From: an uncultured bacterium
Lineage (GTDB): Bacteria; Bacteroidota; Bacteroidia; Chitinophagales; CAIOSU01
Assembly (NCBI GenBank): GCA_903861055.1
Contig: CAIOSU010000458.1
Location: 1-5,355 of the forward strand
Length of the DNA: 5,355 nucleotides
Reading direction: 5' to 3'
The first letter of the stretch is position 1, and each line of letters begins with the position of its first letter. This document shows, one piece after another, positions 1 through 5,355 of this stretch. A program made the translations under genes and the position numbers. The notes beneath the pieces were generated by a model that saw nothing but the letters and a program-made list of their open reading frames with translations, was not told where the DNA came from and made no database searches.

Positions 1-1140
1 ATAAAGATTTTGAAAGCGGAGGATTATCGAGAGGAGTGGGGTAATCCTTGTATTCCATTTGTCTATAAATCTAAGAATGGCGCCATATACTATAATCAGA
101 TTAATCGATTGGTAAACGATTTAGAGCTTGGAGATGGCGAAGCTTATACAACCATTTCAAAGGGCAGAAAATTGGAATTGCTTGATTTTGTTGTTACGGG
201 GATTTACCGCCTACTAATTCTTAAAGACACAAGTGAACTTCTGAATCCTAAGTTTGTTTACCGTCATTTTGATAGACGCTGGTATAGGGGGATTGATGAC
301 TGTGTTTTTCATAACATTACAGGAACGCAAAAGGTAAACTCATATGCAGGTTCCGTGCATGATGGGAGCACTAGTGTGATTTTTTCAAATGGAAATGGTG
401 TATTTGCGCAATTTGACTTAAAACCTTCCCTTGGTACTTCAGGTGTTAATATTGTGGATAATTGCAACGAGTTTGATTATTATCTTGGAGCAGTTTATGG
501 AATAACTTTAGCGAGCATTAGTGCTCCATCAGGCACAAACTATGGCAGTTTCAAGAGTTTGCTTCTCTCGGTACCTTCATCAGGCTTTACTGCCGAGGAA
601 ACTAAAGAATATTTAGAGCATTTCTATAAGCAAACCAGTGAGAATAAGGATGAGGCTATTGCTAATGATTGGAAGCTTGCGGAATTTGAAATTGCTACTA
701 AATTAGCAGGGCCATTTAATCCTAATCAGGATGTTGATTGGTATGGATTTTATCATATTCTCAGTGCATTATGTTCAGCAAATGCCTCAAATTTAAACCT
801 TAAGGTCGTTGAACGGGGTAATATAAATGGTGGTGAGGTAAGTAACGCAAATTACCAGTTACCTAATCTGCCTTCATTTGGTAAAATCGCTCACACTACC
901 GGATACTCCCAAACCAAGCACCATGTCATAAACTCAAGAGGGGGAGTTTTTGTATATGATTATGCGGTTAACCTGTCTATTAATCCTTCGACTAGAGCTT
1001 TAGCCATTTCTGCTCAAACAATGCGCAAGGAGTTAAGTCCAAGTTTCCATGATATAAGTATTACACATGATGAAACAGTTGCAAGCAATAGTGCCAAACG
1101 CTTTATAATTGCTGGCAACTATGCCCAAATGGGTAATCTG
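1..1140 (+). other. Upstream TcA region of uncertain domain identity
   Basis: These 380 residues lie just before the recognisable conserved segment, where TcA proteins carry neuraminidase-like, shell or receptor-binding modules. Much of the stretch looks beta-rich (for example residues 105-200, with many Gly, Ser, Asn, Val and Phe), with a helical patch near 199-236. I could not match a specific module by eye. It is the lowest in G+C of the TcA parts together with the pore tip (38% in bases 1-60 by hand count). In this family receptor-binding regions are the fastest-changing parts, so weak recognisability here is unsurprising. Confidence 0.5.
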
Positions 1141-4100
1141 AACATGGGTAATTATTTTAAGGATTATCTAATTGAATCCTATTACTCCTATCCGCTATTT
1201 GCTGCCCGTAACCTTATCAAAAACGGCTATTACAAAGAAGCATTGGGTTGGTTAACCTCTCTATACGATTTTCGCAAAGAAGATGAAACAAAAAGAAGTA
1301 TATACCAAGGTCTTCAATTGGATGACTCCCCAAGTGTAACCGAGCTCAATCGAAATTTCGACAGTTGGTTACTCGATCCGCTAGACCCTCACAAGCTGGG
1401 ACGCACTCGTAAAAATGCCTATTTAAAGTTTACGGTGCGCACCATTGTGGAGTGCCTATTGCAATATGCCGATGCCAACTTTACTATTGATACGGTTGAG
1501 TCAAACTCAAAGGCTGCTGAGTTGTATGAGCAAGCTATAGTTTTGCTCAATAGCAGCATTTTTAACTCGCTTCCGGCTGCGTGCTCAGTGTTGACAGATG
1601 AAACTGTTGAGGAAATTATATGCCTATTACCAGCAGGTAACAAAACAGATGTAGAGCAATTGCGCCCTGCAATAAAGGGTCTGGTTGACCGATTGGGCAC
1701 CACAGCACTGGCTGAAACGGCCTTGGCAACTCTTAAGGATGACATGACCTTTGATGTAGGAGAAGTGACCTTTGATTTCTATGGTAATGTAACTACAGCT
1801 ATAAATAACCTTAAAGCCACGGGAGATGGCCAACCTGAGGTACCTTCTTTAGCTGATATCAATGATCATAAAGGAGATACCAAGGAAACATACACATGGT
1901 CTTCCAGCTCTACCGCCGAATCGGATGCAATAGTGGAAAGAGCGACACTACGTGCACAACAGAGTTTGATTCGTTCCTTGTCTCAAATAACTGGTAAATC
2001 GGAAACCGAACTGGAGGAAAGCCCTGAAGATTTGGGTTGGCTTAATAAGAGCCTTAAAGAAGAGAAACTGGATAACCCAGAAGCAATTTATAAGGAGGGT
2101 AGCCCGTTGGCCCCAGCCAGCAGCGACCAAGCACTAATGTTCTATGAGACTTGGCCAAACACTTCGCAGGTTCAAATGAGTGAGTATGCTATCCCGTACA
2201 TCCCGATTTTGAACCAAGATTTCTGTGTGCCAGCCAACCCTGTGTACAACAGTTTACAACTATGGGCGGCACTGAACCTCTTTAAGCTGCGCAACTGCAT
2301 GAACATTGCCGGCATGAAACGCCAAGTAGATGTATATGCGGCACCGACCGATGCAACCAGCGGCATACCTTATATTGGTGCCAATGGGCAGATAGTATTA
2401 CCGGGCAGTGTGCGCATAGCGCCTACCCAATACCGATACCAATACATTATACAGCGTGCCAAAGAACTCGTAAGCCTCGCCCAGCAACTGGAGGCAAATC
2501 TGCTCTCTCTCTTGGAGAAAAAAGATAGCGAAAGCTACAGCATGATGAAAGCCAAGCAAGATATGGCCCTTGCCCGCGCCAATGTGAAACTGCAAGACCT
2601 ACGCATTAAAGTAAGCGAGGGAGAAGTGGATTTGGCTGTATTGCAAAAGGAGCGCTCTGAGTTGCAAGTGGATAAATTGCAAGAGTTAATAAGTAAAGGT
2701 TTAAATGGACATGAAGAGCGAATGATCGCCAGTTACTATGGTATAGCAGCCTTAGAAGCAACATTATTAGCATTGAGTTTCCAAAAGGAAGCGGCTTCGG
2801 ATTTAGGAAGTATCATAATTGGAGTTGCAACCAATGCTCAATCCGCAGCAACAGCAGCAGCAGTTAAGGCTATGCTAAATTCTATTTACTTTGGAGCTAG
2901 TTTTACAAAATTTGCTTTGCAAGCAAACATAAATGCAAGTAGCATTTATGCAGCTCAAGAACGTCGGGAGGATGAATGGAAACTCCAGCAAGCGCTGGGT
3001 GAGCAAGATATAAAAATTGGCCAGCAAAGTATTCGGGTAGCTAAAGACCGCTTGCGAGTAACGGGGCAAGAACGCCAAATAAGCGGCCTACAACTTAGCC
3101 ATGCAGAGGATACCGTAAACTTCTTGAACAATAAGTTTACCAACGTAGAGTTGTATAGCTGGATGTCAGGGGTTATCGAAGGGGTTTATGCCTACTTCCT
3201 GCGCCAAGCGACGGCCACGGCCAAAATGGCCCAAAACCAATTGGCTTTTGAGCGCCAAGAATTGCCTGCGCCTTTTATCCAAGATGATTACTGGCAGTCG
3301 CCAGCGGACTCTGCTGGGTTAAGTGCCCTTGGCGATGGCAGTAGCACTGTCGACCGTCGCGGCCTTACTGGTTCTGCCCGTTTGTTGCAGGACATCTATA
3401 AGGTAGATCAGTTTGCTTTTGAAAGTGACAAACGCAAACTGCAATTGGCCAAAACGTTCTCATTATCGCGCATTGCAACCATTGAGTTCCAGCGTTTCCG
3501 CGAAACAGGCGAGATTACGTTTGAAACCATGATGGAGAATTTCGACCGTGATTTCCCTGGGCACTACCTGCGCCTTATCAAAAAAGTGAACGTGTCGGTT
3601 ATCGCATTGGTGCCACCAGTGGATGGCATCAAGGCCACGCTTACGTCTTCGGGCATATCGCATGTGGTTACCAAAGGCGATACTTATCAAGACACCATTG
3701 TGCGGCGCGATCCGGAAATTATTGCCTTCACAGGTACACAAGGAGCTACAGGATTATTCGAACTGCAAACCGATGACCGTTTCACCAATCCGTTTGAGGG
3801 TTCTGGCGTGCACACTCGTTGGCAGTTGCAATTGCCAACAGATACCAACCTGTTTAACTTCGATACCATTGCCGATGTGTTGATTACCATTGAGTACACC
3901 GCATTGCATAGTTTCGATTACCAACAGCAGGTATTGCGCAAACTCGACCCAGAGTATGCTGCGGAGCGTGCAATTAGTTTCCGAGAGGAATTACCTGACC
4001 AGTTTTATGAGCTAAACAACCCTGATGAATCGGATACACCAATGCAAGTAAACTACGACATCTCTTCATTCGACTTCCCAGCGGGTGTCAAGGATCTGTA

Positions 4101-4437
4101 TATCAAGAGTATTAAGATTTATTATGTGGTTGATGACGACCAGCGTGCTTTCTTTGAATCACAGTCTAGTGCTCTTAAGACATATTTACAACTAACTGGC
4201 GGGTCAGTTAACACTGGTGAAGTAGATGCCACTCCGGGCAAATCGGGCCTAATCAGCACTGAATCGGGCAACGGCGGTGGCTATCTTGCCCTGATAGGCA
4301 AGCAACCGCAAGGTAAATGGACCTATAAGTTGCCAAACGATAACTTGGTTAAGAAGCTTTTCGCTGATGAAGTAATTCGCGATGTGATCTTCATCATCGG
4401 CTTTGGTGGAACTGTTAAGCCACGTGTTAATCCCTAA
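1..4437 (+). CDS. TcA-type Tc (ABC) toxin channel subunit, C-terminal ~1,478 residues (5' end outside window)
   Basis: This is the C-terminal part of a TcA subunit, the protein that forms the pentameric bell-shaped pore of Tc toxins and docks the TcB-TcC cocoon that carries the toxic payload. The frame is open from base 1, so the TTG at 10 is only the first start-like codon inside the window and not a likely start; TcA proteins usually exceed 2,000 residues. Counting residues from base 1, the visible order is: a weakly recognisable part (1-380); a conserved helical segment with YYSYPLFAARN, DPLDPHKLG and DTVESNSKAAELYEQAI (381-521); an atypical long stretch (522-740); FCVPANP and LRNCMNIAGMKRQ (741-775); two long coiled-coil helices around a hydrophobic tip (811-1085); and a TcB-binding domain (about 1083-1478) with FIQDDYW, FDRDFPGHY, NPFEGSG and FDTIADVL. 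There are no frameshifts or premature stops. The order and spacing match my memory of Photorhabdus TcdA1. The family call is confident; target host and payload are unknown. Confidence 0.93.
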   Translation: MKILKAEDYREEWGNPCIPFVYKSKNGAIYYNQINRLVNDLELGDGEAYTTISKGRKLELLDFVVTGIYRLLILKDTSELLNPKFVYRHFDRRWYRGIDDCVFHNITGTQKVNSYAGSVHDGSTSVIFSNGNGVFAQFDLKPSLGTSGVNIVDNCNEFDYYLGAVYGITLASISAPSGTNYGSFKSLLLSVPSSGFTAEETKEYLEHFYKQTSENKDEAIANDWKLAEFEIATKLAGPFNPNQDVDWYGFYHILSALCSANASNLNLKVVERGNINGGEVSNANYQLPNLPSFGKIAHTTGYSQTKHHVINSRGGVFVYDYAVNLSINPSTRALAISAQTMRKELSPSFHDISITHDETVASNSAKRFIIAGNYAQMGNLNMGNYFKDYLIESYYSYPLFAARNLIKNGYYKEALGWLTSLYDFRKEDETKRSIYQGLQLDDSPSVTELNRNFDSWLLDPLDPHKLGRTRKNAYLKFTVRTIVECLLQYADANFTIDTVESNSKAAELYEQAIVLLNSSIFNSLPAACSVLTDETVEEIICLLPAGNKTDVEQLRPAIKGLVDRLGTTALAETALATLKDDMTFDVGEVTFDFYGNVTTAINNLKATGDGQPEVPSLADINDHKGDTKETYTWSSSSTAESDAIVERATLRAQQSLIRSLSQITGKSETELEESPEDLGWLNKSLKEEKLDNPEAIYKEGSPLAPASSDQALMFYETWPNTSQVQMSEYAIPYIPILNQDFCVPANPVYNSLQLWAALNLFKLRNCMNIAGMKRQVDVYAAPTDATSGIPYIGANGQIVLPGSVRIAPTQYRYQYIIQRAKELVSLAQQLEANLLSLLEKKDSESYSMMKAKQDMALARANVKLQDLRIKVSEGEVDLAVLQKERSELQVDKLQELISKGLNGHEERMIASYYGIAALEATLLALSFQKEAASDLGSIIIGVATNAQSAATAAAVKAMLNSIYFGASFTKFALQANINASSIYAAQERREDEWKLQQALGEQDIKIGQQSIRVAKDRLRVTGQERQISGLQLSHAEDTVNFLNNKFTNVELYSWMSGVIEGVYAYFLRQATATAKMAQNQLAFERQELPAPFIQDDYWQSPADSAGLSALGDGSSTVDRRGLTGSARLLQDIYKVDQFAFESDKRKLQLAKTFSLSRIATIEFQRFRETGEITFETMMENFDRDFPGHYLRLIKKVNVSVIALVPPVDGIKATLTSSGISHVVTKGDTYQDTIVRRDPEIIAFTGTQGATGLFELQTDDRFTNPFEGSGVHTRWQLQLPTDTNLFNFDTIADVLITIEYTALHSFDYQQQVLRKLDPEYAAERAISFREELPDQFYELNNPDESDTPMQVNYDISSFDFPAGVKDLYIKSIKIYYVVDDDQRAFFESQSSALKTYLQLTGGSVNTGEVDATPGKSGLISTESGNGGGYLALIGKQPQGKWTYKLPNDNLVKKLFADEVIRDVIFIIGFGGTVKPRVNP
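1141..1563 (+). other. Conserved TcA helical segment preceding the channel
   Basis: Residues 381-521 carry the family pattern seen in TcdA1-like proteins just before the channel: a Tyr-rich helix with YYSYPLFAARN (394-404), an alpha-helical NGYYKEALGWL (408-418), DPLDPHKLG (459-467), and DTVESNSKAAELYEQAI (497-513). The last corresponds to the canonical 'D.. ES.NEA..LY..A' segment. In TcdA1 the region belongs to the neuraminidase-like/linker part of the shell. No catalytic role is claimed. Confidence 0.82.
1564..2220 (+). other. Long atypical insertion inside the TcA shell/linker region
   Basis: Residues 522-740 separate the LYEQAI helix from the FCVPANP entry motif. From memory of TcdA1 the equivalent spacing is about 70 residues; here it is about 220. 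The stretch has an amphipathic helical part (about 525-580), a beta-looking piece with TFDVGEV and TFDFYGN (583-597), a Ser/Thr-rich segment with YTWSSSSTAES (631-641), and an acidic, likely helical part (641-695). It has no recognisable domain and stays in frame, so it is an insertion and not a frame error. Confidence 0.6.
1745..1776 (+). repeat. 11-base direct repeat at 21-base spacing
   Basis: TGACCTTTGAT occurs at 1745-1755 and 1766-1776. The 21-base offset keeps the frame and gives two related heptapeptides, TFDVGEV and TFDFYGN, in the atypical insertion. It is most likely a small in-frame duplication or a pair of similar beta strands, and no function is claimed. Confidence 0.5.
2431..3246 (+). 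other. Pore-forming channel: two long helices and hydrophobic tip
   Basis: Helix one spans about residues 811-936 and is charged and heptad-like (for example QQLEANLLSLLEKKDSES, 828-845). Helix two spans about 966-1085 and includes AAQERREDEWKLQQAL (984-999). They flank a short uncharged tip (about 936-965: GSIIIGVATNAQSAAT, then Ala-rich sequence and NSIYFG), the part that enters the target membrane in this family. Helix one has about 127 residues up to the tip, close to the ~125 I recall for TcdA1, so channel length seems preserved while the tip sequence differs. Confidence 0.85.
2845..2862 (+). repeat. Short GCA-type codon run encoding AATAAA at the pore tip
   Basis: Six near-identical codons (five GCA and one ACA) encode residues 949-954 in the channel tip. 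The run is in frame and could change length by slippage without breaking the gene. It is short and may simply reflect alanine-rich tip composition. Confidence 0.6.
3247..4434 (+). other. C-terminal TcB-binding domain of TcA
   Basis: Residues about 1083-1478 match the TcA C-terminal domain that docks the TcB beta-propeller. Hallmarks in order are YSWMSG just upstream (1052-1057), FIQDDYW (1092-1098), GLTGSARLL (1121-1129), FDRDFPGHYLRLIKKV (1181-1196), NPFEGSG (1263-1269), FDTIADVLI with a following YTA (1287-1301), and a closing QPQGKW (1435-1440). All are intact, which suggests a working docking surface and so predicts a TcB-like partner encoded somewhere in the genome. A Gly/Ser-rich loop (about 1400-1427) before the final strand looks expanded. 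Confidence 0.9.
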
Positions 4438-4466
4438 TCCCAATTATTACCCTAAAAACAAGACAA
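4438..4466 (+). promoter_or_regulatory. A-rich intergenic leader without Shine-Dalgarno
   Basis: Only 29 bases separate the TAA of the TcA gene from the next ATG. The last 16 (CTAAAAACAAGACAA with its flank) are A-rich and contain no GGAGG-like motif. Such leaders are typical of Bacteroidota, where initiation often does not depend on Shine-Dalgarno pairing. No inverted repeat or T-run is present, so transcription probably reads through and the two genes form one operon. Confidence 0.65.
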
Positions 4467-5355
4467 ATGGAATCTGTTATCACCAATATATCGGCTGAAT
4501 ACCTATTTGGCCCAATTCAACCAATTGAATTTGATGTTAATGCTTTATTTGAAACAGGGAATTATGTGGTAGAAAGTTTGGATAGCTCTAAAAATCAATA
4601 TCGAGATGGAATTATTGTAAGTCAAGACAAAATGACTATAACATATCTTCCACAGAATGTTAATCATTTTTGGGATGAGCATTTGAGTTCTGATACTATT
4701 AACTTCTTGGTTCGTGAAGCCCATTGTCAGAAAAAAGTCAATGTTAGCTTGACCTTTACAAGGTTCTTGAATCCAGTAGATTATTTTCCTGGTAGTACAT
4801 CTGTTAACCTGCCTGAGAATGTGGCCCTTCATATTAGGTTGGAACTTCCCCAATTTATCAAATATGCCCCTTTTGAGGTAATTCGGGTAGCTATCTATGA
4901 CAAAAGGGTATTTTCCGATGTTAGGATTACGGGCACTGATAAAACCAACTTGGATCTCTTTATGGCTCAAGATAAAGGCTGTTATCCTGATTATAGTGAA
5001 ATGTACTTGGTAATGCGAGAACCTGAAACTGGAAAAGAGGCATTTACAGTAATTTATTTCGTTTGGAGCAAAGCCTCTTTCTATGCATTCCCTAAAGTAG
5101 TTGATGTAAGCGATCCTTTACCGGTGTATATCCTTAGTCCAGTAACGGTAAACAATAACCAAAGTTTTACCATTACGGGCGTTGTTGACGATGCTCCTGA
5201 ACGGGGTTACCTCGAGGCAGCAGGCACTTCTATGAAATATACATTTAACCTTGCTTCAGGGTTTTGGGATGAGCTAGGGAAAAGCGACATGATTGGTGCA
5301 GGGGTATCCAATGGCACGGCATATTCTGCCAATAACCATAAAGTTATCAAGGTGG
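4467..5355 (+). CDS. Unrecognised beta-rich protein downstream of TcA (3' end outside window)
   Basis: The frame runs from the ATG at 4467 to the last base without a stop (296 codons plus one base). This ATG is the only plausible start: an in-frame TAA lies at 4428-4430, inside the end of the TcA gene, and no ATG, GTG or TTG falls between. The product begins MESVITNISAEYLF and has no signal peptide, lipobox or membrane helix, like TcA itself. Alternating hydrophobic residues (KKVNVSLTFTRF near 89-100, FTVIYFVWSKASFYAF near 193-208, PVYILSPVTVNNNQSFTITGV from 219) suggest serial beta-sandwich, Ig-like modules, perhaps with boundaries near 100 and 210. I do not recognise the family. It lacks the Gly-rich SpvB-type opening of TcB proteins and shows no YD/RHS repeats in the visible part. 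It may be an accessory or docking protein of the toxin, or an N-terminal extension of a larger partner. The gene being real is well supported; the function is unknown. Confidence 0.82.
   Translation, partial: MESVITNISAEYLFGPIQPIEFDVNALFETGNYVVESLDSSKNQYRDGIIVSQDKMTITYLPQNVNHFWDEHLSSDTINFLVREAHCQKKVNVSLTFTRFLNPVDYFPGSTSVNLPENVALHIRLELPQFIKYAPFEVIRVAIYDKRVFSDVRITGTDKTNLDLFMAQDKGCYPDYSEMYLVMREPETGKEAFTVIYFVWSKASFYAFPKVVDVSDPLPVYILSPVTVNNNQSFTITGVVDDAPERGYLEAAGTSMKYTFNLASGFWDELGKSDMIGAGVSNGTAYSANNHKVIKV

Noticed and set aside
10..12. TTG as the true start of the large gene
   Set aside because: The frame is open upstream to base 1, there is no room to see a leader, and TcA proteins are much longer; the 5' end is simply outside the window.
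1419..1745. Minus-strand 108-codon frame opposite the TcA gene
   Set aside because: It overlaps clearly conserved TcA coding sequence and has no start context or recognisable motif; it is a shadow of the real gene.
3623..3883. Plus-strand 86-codon frame within the TcB-binding domain region
   Set aside because: It is an alternative frame inside strongly conserved coding sequence, with Arg/Leu-rich content typical of out-of-frame translation.
4438..4466. Terminator between the two genes
   Set aside because: No inverted repeat or T-run can be found in the 29-base gap.
4545..4970. Minus-strand 141-codon open frame
   Set aside because: It lies entirely opposite the long open frame from 4467, which has a sensible start, tight operon spacing and continues to the window end. 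The antisense product shows no recognisable features.
4467..5355. Calling the second gene a TcB or TcC protein
   Set aside because: The visible 296 residues have neither the SpvB-type opening of TcB nor YD/RHS repeats; position next to TcA alone is not enough.

Overview
The window holds two adjacent same-strand genes, both cut by the window edges, with 29 bases between them. The first fills positions 1-4437. It is the C-terminal ~1,478 residues of a TcA-type subunit of a Tc (toxin complex, ABC toxin) assembly, the large protein that pentamerises into a bell-shaped, membrane-inserting translocation channel. The call rests on family hallmarks that I recognise in the expected order: the conserved helical segment before the channel, an RNCMNI-type motif, two long channel helices either side of a small hydrophobic tip, and a C-terminal TcB-binding domain with motifs such as FDRDFPGHY, NPFEGSG and FDTIADVL. 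The reading frame is open from the first base, so the N-terminal part (shell and receptor-binding domains) lies upstream of the window.

The second gene starts at the ATG at 4467 and stays open to the last base (296 complete codons). I do not recognise its family. It looks beta-rich, has no signal peptide or membrane segment, and does not begin like a TcB (SpvB/RHS-type) or TcC protein, which is what usually neighbours tcA. It is probably co-transcribed with the TcA gene and is the main unknown here.

The likely source is a member of Bacteroidota. Reasons are an A-rich leader without a Shine-Dalgarno motif before the second ATG, moderately low and uneven G+C, and a TcA sequence that keeps the family motifs but otherwise differs strongly from the Photorhabdus/Xenorhabdus proteins. 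This assignment is an inference.

Layout: 1-1140, poorly recognisable, low-G+C upstream part of TcA; 1141-1563, conserved helical segment preceding the channel; 1564-2220, a long family-atypical stretch; 2221-2430, conserved entry to the channel; 2431-3246, channel helices and tip; 3247-4434, TcB-binding domain; 4438-4466, short gap with no terminator; 4467-5355, unknown protein. No RNA genes, CRISPR arrays, insertion sequences or terminators were seen.
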